Origin: Lentzea kentuckyensis
GTDB lineage: Bacteria > Actinomycetota > Actinomycetes > Mycobacteriales > Pseudonocardiaceae
Assembly: GCF_002150765.1 (NCBI RefSeq)
Contig: NZ_MUYM01000094.1
Coordinates: 1 to 51,922, forward strand
Length of the DNA: 51,922 bases
Direction of reading: 5' to 3'
The position numbers and the translations under genes are program-made. Positions 30,511 to 39,307 of this stretch are shown one piece after another. The notes beneath the pieces are model-generated. The model was given only the letters and a program-made list of their open reading frames with translations, was not told the DNA's origin and did no database searches. Position 1 is the stretch's first letter. Every line of letters begins with the position of its first letter.

Positions 30511-33227
30511 CCCGGCATCGAGCTGTACGGCGGGTCTGGTGGGTCTTGGCCGGTACCTTCCGGATTCTCGGCCGGGTTGCCCGCGGCCTGATCGCCGCGA
30601 CCATGCTGCTCGGGGTCGTTGTGGCGTTGCCGTGCGCGATGTGGCACTTCATCGGCTGGCCGCTGCCGGACCACATCCCGACCTGGGTCGAGATCGAACT
30701 CTTCCTGCTGAGCCCGATGACCACTACGTTCCTGCTCGACTTCATCGTCTGCTGGTGCTGGATCTTCTGGGCTGGTTTCACTCTCAGCGTGCTGCGCTGT
30801 GCCGCGGAACTGATCCGCGACGGTATCGAGGTAGCCCGCTCACAGGACTGGTCAGCGTCCGGGCCCTTGAACGCCCTTGCGGGCGTGCTCGTCGGCACGC
30901 TTCTGGTCTCCGTGCTGGGCAACCGTGTCTCCGCGGCACCCACCGCCGCATCGTTCAGCACGGAGACGTACGGCGCGCAAGTCGTGGCGACTGCCCCCGC
31001 CTGGCCCGGCCCAGAACAGGATGGAGAGGTGCCGTCCAGCGATAGCGGTTCGGCTGCGGGCACGGCCACGCACCCGACATCGGTCACTGTGAGGGCACCG
31101 CACAATGGGGTGCACGACTCGCTGTGGCGGATCGCCCAACGCACCTTGGGCGACGGCACGCGTTGGCCAGAGATCTTCGAGCTCAACAAAGGCAAACCTC
31201 AACCCGGTGGCCGCCTGTTCACCGCGCCAAGCCTGATCTACCCCGGTCAGGAACTCGCGCTACCTGCCGGTGAGCGTGCGCAGCCCGAGCCGCCTCAGCC
31301 GCTACCTCCTCCGGTGACGACAACACCGCCCACCACTTCCCAATCCTCGAGCCCAGCTCCATCCACCCCACAGGCGCCGGTCTCGACCGACACGAACGCC
31401 GCTCCAGGCTTCACATGGGGACCAGGACTGTTTGTGGGTCTCGGATTGGTTGCAGCCGTCAGCACTGCGCTGATGGCCGCACGTTTTCGCTACCGCAGCC
31501 AGTACCGACCTGGCAGCGGCGACCGGAACGATCTACCCGTCGCTCCAGTGGTTTATCAACTGCGCTTGGCGCATCTGCGTGAGCAGAGCAGCGAGGTCGA
31601 CTCCGACGAGGACGACGGCATCGAACGCCCGCGACGTGCCCCTACGCTGCCCGCTGTGGTGGTCGGCGCAGACGACTCTGCCGCGCGGCCCGCTCTTGTT
31701 GCGGGACTGGGTGTCCGGGATGGCCGCGAGATCGCGCTGAACCTCGCCGCCGCCCGCGGCCTCGGATTGGTCGGCGCCGGCGCGCCCGCGGCTGCCCGCG
31801 CCTTGCTCCTCGCCACGATCACCACGCCCGCAGACCGAGATGCCAGCACGCCACATCAGCTTGGTACACGTGTGGTTGTCCCGGCCAACGACCTGGACGA
31901 TGTGCTCGACCGCTACACCGCCTACGCGCATCTGCCCACCGCGATACAGGTCGCCACACGTCTGGAGGATGCGCTCGACGCGCTGGAGGCTGAGACTCTG
32001 GTGCGCGCTACGGCCAGCCATGAGCAGACCTCGGCGGCCGGAACGTGGCCGGGCATGGTGCTCGTTGCCCGACCGCCGGAACACCAACGGCAACGGCTGC
32101 AAGCGGTTCTGGACGACGGCGCGCAGTACGGCATCACCGGGTTGCTGTTGGGGCAGTGGCAACCCGGCGTGACCGCGTACGTCCGTGACGACGGCACGAT
32201 CTCTGCCACCAGTCCAGGCTTGGGCGAAGCCCTGCGTGGAACCCGGATGTTCCGCCTCGGCGACGACGACACCGCTGATCTGCTGGCGCTGCTATGCCAG
32301 GCGCAGCCCGACACAACATCACCCACGTCCGGGCCGGGCGTTCAGGATGAGCTGGAAATCCTTGGTACAAAACCGGTCTCGGTTCCGACCGAAGACCCAC
32401 TTCCCGCGCCGATGATCTCCCGCACGACCGAGGAACACGTGGCGTACCCAGCCCTCACGCTCACCGTGTTCGGCCCACCTACCTTGCGGCACACGGCATC
32501 CGGCGCCGAGGCACAGGACATCACCTCGGCGCTCCAGCCTCGTATGCGGGAGCTGCTGGTGTTCCTGGCCCTGCATCCGACCGGGGCCACCAGGGAGACG
32601 CTCGTGGGGACGTTGTGGGCGGACAGCCCGCCGCAACGGCCCACCAACGCGTTGAACACCACGTTGTCCCGGCTGCGTCGCACGCTGGCCACCGCCACCG
32701 GCAGCACGGTCGGCGACATCGTCACCGCGCGCGACGGCCGCTACCGACTCGACTCTCGGCTCGTACACGCCGACTACTGGGACTTCGCCGACGCCGTGAG
32801 CGCCCGACGCGGCGCGGCCGACGAACCAACGCGGGTGGCCACGTACCGGGAGATCGTGGACAACTACGGTGGCGTGCTGGCCGAGGGAATCACCGCTGAG
32901 TGGCTCGATCCCGTCCGGGAGGCGAGCCGCCGCGATGCCGTCGACGCGGCCTCAGCGCTCGCCCGCGCACTGGTCGCCACCGATCCCCAGCAGACATTGG
33001 ACCTACTGGAGATCGTCAGGGCGTTCGACACCCACAACGAGGGTGTCTACCGCGACATCATGCGGTTGCAACACAAACTCGGCCTGCACGACGCCATCCC
33101 GCGCACACTCGCGTTGTTGACCACGCGTCTGGCTGAGCTCGACGCGCAGCCAGACGCCCAGACCCGTGAGCTCGCGCAGCGCCTTACTGAACCCAGCCAT
33201 CATCATGACCATGCGACAGCCCAGTGA
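30507..33227 (+). CDS. Membrane LysM-like protein with C-terminal wHTH-BTAD (SARP-like) domain
   Basis: 906 residues. N-terminal membrane segments (about 10-50, 70-100, 125-145) precede a LysM-like segment (DSLWRIAQRTLGDGTRWPEI) and a Pro/Thr linker. Another membrane segment follows near residue 310 (PGLFVGLGLVAAVSTALMAA). The large central part resembles a degenerate ATPase-like domain. Near residue 650 a winged helix begins (LTVFGPPTLRH ... RMRELLVFLALHPTGATRET) and a BTAD helical domain (YWDFADAVSARR, REIVDNYGGVLAEG) completes it. SARP-type DNA-binding domains are normally cytosolic regulators; here one is fused to envelope parts. Similar LysM-BTAD proteins close Tad loci in other actinomycetes. 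A membrane-sensor regulator of pilus expression is plausible. Confidence 0.8.
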   Translation: MTRHRAVRRVWWVLAGTFRILGRVARGLIAATMLLGVVVALPCAMWHFIGWPLPDHIPTWVEIELFLLSPMTTTFLLDFIVCWCWIFWAGFTLSVLRCAAELIRDGIEVARSQDWSASGPLNALAGVLVGTLLVSVLGNRVSAAPTAASFSTETYGAQVVATAPAWPGPEQDGEVPSSDSGSAAGTATHPTSVTVRAPHNGVHDSLWRIAQRTLGDGTRWPEIFELNKGKPQPGGRLFTAPSLIYPGQELALPAGERAQPEPPQPLPPPVTTTPPTTSQSSSPAPSTPQAPVSTDTNAAPGFTWGPGLFVGLGLVAAVSTALMAARFRYRSQYRPGSGDRNDLPVAPVVYQLRLAHLREQSSEVDSDEDDGIERPRRAPTLPAVVVGADDSAARPALVAGLGVRDGREIALNLAAARGLGLVGAGAPAAARALLLATITTPADRDASTPHQLGTRVVVPANDLDDVLDRYTAYAHLPTAIQVATRLEDALDALEAETLVRATASHEQTSAAGTWPGMVLVARPPEHQRQRLQAVLDDGAQYGITGLLLGQWQPGVTAYVRDDGTISATSPGLGEALRGTRMFRLGDDDTADLLALLCQAQPDTTSPTSGPGVQDELEILGTKPVSVPTEDPLPAPMISRTTEEHVAYPALTLTVFGPPTLRHTASGAEAQDITSALQPRMRELLVFLALHPTGATRETLVGTLWADSPPQRPTNALNTTLSRLRRTLATATGSTVGDIVTARDGRYRLDSRLVHADYWDFADAVSARRGAADEPTRVATYREIVDNYGGVLAEGITAEWLDPVREASRRDAVDAASALARALVATDPQQTLDLLEIVRAFDTHNEGVYRDIMRLQHKLGLHDAIPRTLALLTTRLAELDAQPDAQTRELAQRLTEPSHHHDHATAQ

Positions 33228-33967
33228 GCTGCACTCGTGGTCGCACCAGACGAAGACCCTCGTCGGAACTTCCACAAGAATGCTATTCTGAATATCGGAA
33301 TCTCAGGGCGAACGCTCTCCCGTGCTGCTTTCAATGGCGCCACAAGAAGTAATCCATCTCCGATGGCACCAGATTCCAGTCGAGGCCGCGGAGCCAGCTG
33401 GCCAGGAGATCCCTGCGACCGTTGAGGGATCCCGTGACGGATCCCCTGCGGGATCCGCTTGGGGATCCGATTAGAGGGTCGTCAGCGCGGCAAGGTGAAG
33501 CCGCGGGTCACATGGCCAGAAAGGGATCCGGTGGCGTCCCAGGCTCGCTTGGCCACAAGCGGGTAGACACGTCGGCCCACGGCCAGGCACTGGCGAGGCC
33601 ACGAACCTCCCCGGCCCCGAGAACACCATCACCTGAGGTGTTGAGGCGAGCACTACGCCCAGCCTCCGCGTCATACGGAGCACACGAGGTCGGCCCTTTC
33701 GCCGGTCGACGCCGACACCGCCGGCGCCCTGACCCGCGCTTCCCCCACCCCAGAAAGGACCTGAATCGACATCACTTGAAGCAATTCGCTTCCCAATTAT
33801 TAAACCCCGAAAGAGTCATGAAAAAGATTCCGGGAGCCATTGAATTTACGGAAAGGTCGAGCTAGTTTTGAATTACAGTCGGAAGCGCCCGGGAATTCGA
33901 CCCGAATAGAACGCCTGGCGCGAGCCATGTCCAACACAGCCACACCAAACACAACCAGGGAGGACCC
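33228..33967. other. Gene-poor junction between Tad locus and mobile-element-like region
   Basis: 740 bp without a well-supported gene. It holds the 12-bp-periodic GGATCC array (33427-33474), an extra GGATCC at 33524, and a conspicuously AT-rich stretch at about 33770-33900 that differs from everything around it. A plus-strand open frame (33422-33865) exists, but its start is a TTG without a ribosome site and its composition is Arg/Pro-rich. An AGGGAGG site at the right edge serves the gene at 33968. No tRNA gene or att core was recognised. Confidence 0.5.
33427..33474 (+). repeat. Four 12-bp-periodic GGATCC units
   Basis: GGATCC occurs at 33427, 33439, 33451 and 33463, each exactly 12 bp apart, with variable 6-nt spacers (CGTGAC, CCTGCG, GCTTGG, GATTAG). 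A fifth, off-register copy is at 33524. Because 12 is a multiple of three, one frame would encode a repeated x-Asp-Pro-x unit; whether the array is DNA-level (iteron or operator) or coding is open. Confidence 0.7.
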
Positions 33968-34303
33968 GTGACCACCAAAGCCGACTTCTACGACGGGACC
34001 GGACGCCACGCCGTCTGGCTGGGTTCACTCCACGGCAGCGCTGACCCCGACACCGTGCGAACTGTCGCGTGTGGACGGTTGATGCTGGACGCGAACGACC
34101 CGTTCACCTACGCCGACGCCGTGACCGACCTGCTCGACGTGTGGGCCGACGAGGACCACGGTCACGGCTACCACCCACTCGACGGCTGGCCCTGGCTGTG
34201 GCCGGACAGCCGCGATACGGACTGGGTGTTCACCTTCACCCACGGCCGGGTGCAGATCACGACTGGCCGCGCCTGGCTAACCGCCACTGGGAGCGCGTCG
34301 TGA
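33968..34303 (+). CDS. ADFYxGxG-type hypothetical protein, paralogue 1
   Basis: 111 residues from GTG 33968 with GGGAGGA upstream. It starts TTKADFYDGTGRHAVWLGSL and later has DGWPWLWPDSRDTDWVF, ending with a strand pair (GRVQITTGRAWL). The same pattern occurs in the next gene, so the two are tandem paralogues. Proteins with this ADFYxGRG...WxGSL...GWPWxWxDS pattern are familiar as uncharacterised products of actinobacterial conjugative elements. No catalytic residues are evident. The stop overlaps the next GTG (GTGA). Confidence 0.7.
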   Translation: MTTKADFYDGTGRHAVWLGSLHGSADPDTVRTVACGRLMLDANDPFTYADAVTDLLDVWADEDHGHGYHPLDGWPWLWPDSRDTDWVFTFTHGRVQITTGRAWLTATGSAS

Positions 34304-35160
34304 CCGCCGCCGACTTCTACCTCGGGCGCGGCCCGTCGGCGCGCTGGATCGGGTCTCTGTGCCAGCTGGCCGATCCCGCGGAGCTGGCCACGGCGCCAGC
34401 CGGACACACCCTGCTGGCCGCGACCAGCGAGCTCGACTTCGCCCGCGCCGCTGCCGCCCTGCTCCTGCAGGGCGGCAGCGTTCACCACCTGGCCGATGGG
34501 TGGCCGTGGAGCTGGCAGGACAGTTCGCTCACTGGCTGGTGCTACGCGTTCGACGCAGGACGTGTGTGGGTCAGCTACTTCGGCCGCGTGTGGTTTCCCT
34601 GCCCATGCCCCGATCACGAAGACTTCGACACGGTGATCGACAAGTTGCGCCGATCCAGCGCCGACGGGCCACGTGCAACGTTCCCGGCCCAGCAACAACG
34701 ATCCTCCGCAGTGGACTCCCAGGTGGACGTGGCGAACGGCCGTGCGATCGGTTTCTGGGAGCTACACAGCTTGATGGAGCAGGCCGCCCGCGACACCGGG
34801 AACCTCGACACCGCGCTCTTTGTCGAAGTCGACTCGCCGTGCCTGTTCGTCGATGACGAACCGGACTCGCTGCTGGCCTACGTGCTACGGCGGCTCGGTG
34901 CCACAGCCGCAAAAGTGCACGCACTGGGAATCAACGACCGCGAACCGAGCCACGTGTTCGCACGGCTCGGATTCCAGCTCACCCGCAACGCCCGCGCGCT
35001 GGCCGACGACTTCTGGTGCTGGGAGCTGCGCGCCGAGTGGTGGGCCGATCTGCTCGCCGACCACTCCCGTCCCATCTACCCGCGCGACCCCGATGCCGTT
35101 CCGCCGCTGCTCCAGGCTGGTCAGCTCGTGTCCACACACCGACCACGTGTCGACCGGTAG
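34300..35160 (+). CDS. ADFYxGRG-type hypothetical protein, paralogue 2 with extra C-terminal domain
   Basis: 286 residues from GTG 34300, overlapping the previous stop. Residues 1-105 are a paralogue of the preceding protein (TAADFYLGRGPSARWIGSL, DGWPWSWQDSSLTGWCYAF, GRVWVSYFGRVWFPCPCPDH). The additional 180 residues contain ALFVEVDSPCLFVDDEPDSL and VLRRLGATAAKVHALGINDR, alternating strand-helix units of unknown fold. The second protein may be a fusion of the small domain to a partner that is separate elsewhere. Function unknown. Confidence 0.7.
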   Translation: MTAADFYLGRGPSARWIGSLCQLADPAELATAPAGHTLLAATSELDFARAAAALLLQGGSVHHLADGWPWSWQDSSLTGWCYAFDAGRVWVSYFGRVWFPCPCPDHEDFDTVIDKLRRSSADGPRATFPAQQQRSSAVDSQVDVANGRAIGFWELHSLMEQAARDTGNLDTALFVEVDSPCLFVDDEPDSLLAYVLRRLGATAAKVHALGINDREPSHVFARLGFQLTRNARALADDFWCWELRAEWWADLLADHSRPIYPRDPDAVPPLLQAGQLVSTHRPRVDR

Positions 35161-35240
35161 CGTTTGGAAGCGTTCGATGTCTCAGCTTGGCTGTCACTGG
35201 CATCAGCAGCGGCCCGCCACGGATGGAATGAGAACGCTTG

Positions 35241-35942
35241 ATGACGGACTACGAGTTTCCGACGCCACCGGAAATCGAGACTGCATACAAGACGGCATAC
35301 AAAGCGCTGGCGACCCTCGTGCCCCCAGACAGCGTCAGTTCGGTAGAGGAATCACACCTCACCGAGGTGCTCTCACAGTTCCGGTCTCTTGTCGACCATG
35401 CGGAACTCGCGATCATCGGACGGCTGGGCTCGCCCGTCACGTGGCAGGGACCGCGCCAAGACGGCGACTGGGATCTGATCGTAGCCGGGATCGATCTTGA
35501 CGACGCCGGGCACGACTTCGGCGATGTTGAGCTCGGCACGGATGCGTTCGAAGGACCGACCCGATCCTGGCACGATAGCGCCCTGCAACGTGCAGGCTTT
35601 GTGTACAAGCGTGCGTGCGGATGGGATCACGCGCCAGGCGGGGCCGGCGTGTGGGTGGTGATGCTGGCTCCGACATCAGGCGCTGGCTCGGATGACTCGT
35701 GGTTCTACAGCGGCCGTGTTGTCGGTTTCGTTGTGGTGTACGACCGCGATGATGACGGTGTCTATGAGTCAGTGGGCCACATCTGGACGGCAACGGAATG
35801 GCAGCGCCGCGGGATTGCGCGGCGACTTCTGGCTGAAGCAAGGTCGCGATTCCCGATCGCCGGCGTCGAGAAGCCCTACACCAACGACGGCAAAGCGTTC
35901 CTGGATGCCTGCCCTGACACGAGGATCCCTCCTCAGGACTGA
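35241..35942 (+). CDS. GNAT-family acetyltransferase
   Basis: 233 residues from ATG 35241. The C-terminal half has the GNAT core: a strand (GRVVGFVVVYDRDDDGVYES), motif A with the acetyl-CoA pyrophosphate loop (EWQRRGIARRLLAEARSRF), and a final FLDACPDT segment. The N-terminal half (residues 1-110) is helical then beta and is not a standard GNAT extension. Substrate cannot be predicted. It lies in the accessory part of the mobile-element-like region and is convergent with the winged-helix gene. Confidence 0.7.
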   Translation: MTDYEFPTPPEIETAYKTAYKALATLVPPDSVSSVEESHLTEVLSQFRSLVDHAELAIIGRLGSPVTWQGPRQDGDWDLIVAGIDLDDAGHDFGDVELGTDAFEGPTRSWHDSALQRAGFVYKRACGWDHAPGGAGVWVVMLAPTSGAGSDDSWFYSGRVVGFVVVYDRDDDGVYESVGHIWTATEWQRRGIARRLLAEARSRFPIAGVEKPYTNDGKAFLDACPDTRIPPQD

Positions 35943-36020
35943 CGACGCCGGACGCCGCCGCGCTGGCTGCGACCTGCAAGCCAACGCAGGGGCACCTTTC
36001 GAGCACCGGGTTTGGTGTCC

Positions 36021-36043
36021 CGGCGCCTTCCGGCCGGGCGCCG
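36021..36043. terminator. Candidate terminator hairpin between convergent genes
   Basis: CGGCGCC (36021-36027) and GGCGCCG (36037-36043) form a 7-bp GC stem with a 9-nt loop, between the plus-strand GNAT gene and the minus-strand winged-helix gene. No T-run follows. Confidence 0.3.
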
Positions 36044-36066
36044 TCCACCTCGTTCAGCAACCCCGA

Positions 36067-36792
36067 TCAGCTCGCGGGGTTGGCTGTGTATCGTTTGGGC
36101 GCGTCCTGGACCTTCGTGGCGTAGCCAGCTGCGACAAGCTTGTCCAAGGCGTTGGCGACCGCACCGGATGACCGGTGCAGGGCGTTGGCGATCGAGCCGG
36201 GGCCGAACTGTTCGCCCGGATGCTCGGCGAGGAAGTCCTCAACCATGCCGCGCAACGCGCCTTTACCCAGCCGCGCGGACTTGATCGGACCGCCTACCAG
36301 TGCCGTACCCGACTCCTGGACCTCCTCAACACCGCCTTCGTCGACGTCTTCGTCATCCACAAGGGACTCCGGCAGAGGCTCCATCCGGCTGAGGACCGGC
36401 TCGTTCGCGGGAGTGGGCTCGGCTTGCTCTGGCGCGCCAGTTGCCGAGTCCGAAACCGGTGCAGTGCCCTCAGGGACGTCAGTGGGCGGCTCGTCGTCTC
36501 CGATGGCGTCGTTGATGGTCCAGGTGTCGGCGGCACGCCGCCCACCGCGACCGATGCCCGAAATCCGGGTCAGGCTGCCATCAGCCGCCCACGTGGCCAG
36601 GATCTTCCCCGCTGTGGAGCGGCCAATCGCGGCATGATCGGCCAGCTCGGCGGCCGTGGATCCAGGGTTGGCGTGCACGGCATGCCAGAGTTTGTCCTCA
36701 GCTCCCGTGTGCCGCTGGCTTGTCGCGGATCCAGCGTCGGGCACTGCGTGCAGGGTGGATACAGAGCTGGCGTTGCTGTCCTTCTTCGGCAT
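36067..36792 (-). CDS. Two-domain winged-helix protein
   Basis: 241 residues from ATG 36792, with AAGGA about 9 nt upstream; the frame is open further up. The first winged helix (KLWHAVHANPGSTAAELADH, IGRSTAGKILATWAADGSLT) is MarR-like. A disordered acidic Pro/Glu-rich linker of about 80 residues follows, then a second winged helix (MVEDFLAEHPGEQFGPGSIA, then SSGAVANALDKLVAAGYATK). Two DNA-binding heads joined by a flexible acidic linker suggest a DNA-organising or bridging role. Similar proteins occur in accessory parts of actinobacterial conjugative elements. Function inferred. Confidence 0.7.
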   Translation of the reverse strand: MPKKDSNASSVSTLHAVPDAGSATSQRHTGAEDKLWHAVHANPGSTAAELADHAAIGRSTAGKILATWAADGSLTRISGIGRGGRRAADTWTINDAIGDDEPPTDVPEGTAPVSDSATGAPEQAEPTPANEPVLSRMEPLPESLVDDEDVDEGGVEEVQESGTALVGGPIKSARLGKGALRGMVEDFLAEHPGEQFGPGSIANALHRSSGAVANALDKLVAAGYATKVQDAPKRYTANPAS

Positions 36793-37126
36793 GTCATTGG
36801 TCCTTGTCTTTATGACTTGCTGGGTTGGTGAGCGATGTCCCAGGCGATGCAGTCGGCCGGTATCTGATTCGGGCCACACGACTATGGACGCTTCGTCGAC
36901 CGGCCGAAGTCAAGACGTCACAGAAGAAAGATGACTGTCTTGTTAGGACTTTGAAACGGTGACAGGTTGCCGACTAACCCAATCCGGTCCCTCTCAACGC
37001 TTCGCTTGACATACGTCGGGGTATCGAGCGTGGATGGACGTGCGAAACAACGCAGGCAATCTTGCCCGCGCGAGCATTCACCCTTGCACAGCAAGGAATG
37101 TGCCGCGCATGAACCAGGAGGACATC
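36793..37126. promoter_or_regulatory. Divergent intergenic region
   Basis: 334 bp between divergent genes. A TTGACA hexamer occurs at 37006-37011 but no good -10 at 17 bp follows. An AGGAGG ribosome site (37116-37122) serves the ATG at 37127. No repeat or RNA gene recognised. Confidence 0.35.
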
Positions 37127-37531
37127 ATGACCGCCGACACCGTCATCGCGACTCGTGGCCGAATCACCGGCGACCACCACGCCGACACCGCCACGCTACC
37201 CATCGACGACATCGCGGCCCGACTGATGAAGGATCTCAACGACGTCCGGGATGACGGAATGTTTCCCTCCGACGCCGAGTTCAGCATCAGCACTGACAAG
37301 ACGGGGACCGTGCCCGTGCTACGTGTCACCGCGGCCTGCGACACCGACGTCAGCGACGCCATCACCGGGATCGCAGCGCATCTCGCCGCGCAGGTCTTCG
37401 GTCTTGCCAGCCACTACAACGAAGTCAACCTCGACCAGCCCGACCAGGCCAGGTTCCTTCAGCACGTCACGGTGAGGTGCGCTGAGAGCGCATCGGCCAC
37501 CCTCGTCGGCGTGATGGTGCAGACCGCCTGA
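37127..37531 (+). CDS. Hypothetical small protein of mobile-element region
   Basis: 134 residues. The ATG at 37127 is preferred over the one at 37109 because AGGAGG lies 5 nt upstream of it. Predicted alpha-beta: LPIDDIAARLMKDLNDVRDD, SISTDKTGTVPVLRVTAACD, AITGIAAHLAAQVFGLASHY, and a last strand (QHVTVRCAESASATLVGVMV). No motif recognised. It is followed by the RAMA-domain gene, so may share its transcript. Confidence 0.6.
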   Translation: MTADTVIATRGRITGDHHADTATLPIDDIAARLMKDLNDVRDDGMFPSDAEFSISTDKTGTVPVLRVTAACDTDVSDAITGIAAHLAAQVFGLASHYNEVNLDQPDQARFLQHVTVRCAESASATLVGVMVQTA

Positions 37532-37669
37532 AGACGGTCACCGACGGCCTTGGCAGGACGTCCCGCCGCAACCGCCCGATGCTGCTGCGGCGGGACGTGA
37601 TCCCCCGAACAGCAAGCCGCCCGACACCCGGCTCCACAACAGGGCACGACACCAAAGGACTCCGCGATC

Positions 37670-38791
37670 ATGTCAACTTCCTGCGACACCGTCGTGAAAC
37701 CGCAACCGAGCATCGATACCTTTGACGTGGCCGCTGTCCGCGCTCGTGAGTCATTGCCCGCCAACGCGGTGGTGATCATCGTTGACGGGCATCCCGTTGC
37801 GCAGCAGCCACCTTCCGATGTGTGGGGCCTGCGGGTGATTGCCGCTGACACTGCTGTCGAGAGCGGGCGACTCGCGTTGTTCGCCGTCGTTCCGCTTTCC
37901 GCACAACCGGATCCGCGCGTCTGTGACGGCGACGTAGTGGTACGGCTGCACACCGATGCGGTCACCTCCACCGACGTCAGCACGTCCATGAACGTCGGCG
38001 TGTGGCTCGCTCAAGGCGGCAGCTGGGCGTTGGTGGGGACGTGGACAGGGTTGGGTGCCGGATGGCCGGATCTCGTCGCTCCCACGGTCATCCGGCTCAT
38101 GCAGTGCGACACGAGCCCTGTTGACGAGCTCCCGACGCGGACCTCGCTCAACGGTCGATTCGGCGCATTGCGCGACATGGTGTCCGCAGGGCTGCTTCAC
38201 GACGGCGAGAAGCTGCTGTGCGCGCGTCCTGGCTCAGGAGTCCGGTATGACGCGCACGTGATCGATGGCGGTATCCAGTTGCCTGACGGTCGCTGGTACG
38301 CCCGTCCGTCCGGGGCACTGACCGCGCTCGGGTACCGACACCAGAACGGCTGGACCTCCTGGTACCGCGCACGCGACGGCGTGCCGCTATCCGAGATCCG
38401 GCTGACCCCACCCCGCGCTCGCCATCGACAGCAGGGCAAACCGCAACTGCACCACATGCTGGCCGACGGCACCCTCCACGCCGGCGACGAGCTGCGTTTC
38501 GTCCAGCCCCGCAAGGGCATCGTGCACACGGCGCTCGTGCTCGCGGATGGTCAGATTCAACTCCAGGATGGACGCCTCTTTCCCACGCCCGCTGCGGCCA
38601 TCGTCGCCTGTCACCCGAGTGTGACCGATGGCTGGCGAACATGGCGGCGTGTCAGCGACAACCGCACCCTCGCCGAACTCCGGGATGAACACCGCAACCG
38701 CGCCGCCCTGCCACAAGCACAACCAACATCAACACCACATCGCTCCGACGACGCCGAGCAAGGGCTCTCATCGACGCCGGCGACACCCTGA
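37670..38791 (+). CDS. Twin RAMA-domain protein
   Basis: 373 residues from ATG 37670. Two RAMA domains are visible. The first (about 160-230) reads LRDMVSAGLLHDGEKLLC ... VIDGGIQLPDGRWYARPSGA ... NGWTSWYRA. The second (about 260-330) reads LHHMLADGTLHAGDELRFVQ ... VLADGQIQLQDGRLFPTPAA ... DGWRTWRRV. RAMA (restriction enzyme adenine methylase associated) domains usually accompany methyltransferases or nucleases and are thought to bind DNA. The N-terminal 150 residues are an unrecognised alpha-beta domain and there is no methylase motif. A stand-alone double RAMA protein could read modified DNA or act as an anti-restriction factor; both are hypotheses. Confidence 0.75.
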   Translation: MSTSCDTVVKPQPSIDTFDVAAVRARESLPANAVVIIVDGHPVAQQPPSDVWGLRVIAADTAVESGRLALFAVVPLSAQPDPRVCDGDVVVRLHTDAVTSTDVSTSMNVGVWLAQGGSWALVGTWTGLGAGWPDLVAPTVIRLMQCDTSPVDELPTRTSLNGRFGALRDMVSAGLLHDGEKLLCARPGSGVRYDAHVIDGGIQLPDGRWYARPSGALTALGYRHQNGWTSWYRARDGVPLSEIRLTPPRARHRQQGKPQLHHMLADGTLHAGDELRFVQPRKGIVHTALVLADGQIQLQDGRLFPTPAAAIVACHPSVTDGWRTWRRVSDNRTLAELRDEHRNRAALPQAQPTSTPHRSDDAEQGLSSTPATP

Positions 38792-38962
38792 TGCGCCTGG
38801 CACGTGGCTGGGCTTTGTGGGTGTGGGGCCACTTACCAGGCATCCACCGTTCGAGTCGATCACCGTGAGCACCCCAGAGACCAATAGGGCGGAAATGGAA
38901 ACGCTGACGACGTTTCTGCGATTACCTACCTAGCGTGGTGATCGAGACGAAGGGACCTCACA

Positions 38963-39169
38963 GTGGCCTCAGCGTGGTTAGAGCAGGTGTTCGATGCCCA
39001 ACAGGCCCAAGTCGGAGGCGTGGTCCGCCGTGCCCTCCGGGACGTCGAGAGGTTCTCGTCGATGGCCGAGCTTGTCGACGAGGCCCGACGACGGCGATTC
39101 CATGTGATCGAGACTGGAGACCAGGTCGTCATCCTTTGCCACGAAGGAGAACTCGCCATCCACTGCTGA
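38963..39169 (+). CDS. Small hypothetical protein
   Basis: 68 residues from GTG 38963. Sequence is helical then a beta pair (FHVIETGDQVVILCHEGELA). Similar short proteins are frequent in actinobacterial mobile elements but have no assigned function. No strong ribosome site seen; supported mainly by composition and spacing. Confidence 0.5.
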   Translation: MASAWLEQVFDAQQAQVGGVVRRALRDVERFSSMAELVDEARRRRFHVIETGDQVVILCHEGELAIHC

Positions 39170-39307
39170 GCGCGGGAAGACGAGTCAGAATCACTGTGAG
39201 GCAACGGTTTCGAATGACCAAGAGGCACCAGCCGAGACTGAAGGGCTGACCGCTCCGGCGTGATGAACCCAGCCACTCCGGAGCGGCACCGGGAACATGA
39301 TCAAGTC

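Noticed and set aside
33237..33425. Small plus-strand frame after the LysM-BTAD gene
   Set aside because: No ribosome site, no protein-like pattern, and base composition unlike neighbouring genes.
33422..33865. Possible 147-codon gene containing the GGATCC array
   Set aside because: TTG start without ribosome site, Arg/Pro-rich composition and no domain; kept only as an alternative reading of the repeat.
37006..37035. TTGACA promoter upstream of the gene at 37127
   Set aside because: The -35-like hexamer is perfect but no acceptable -10 lies 16-19 bp downstream.
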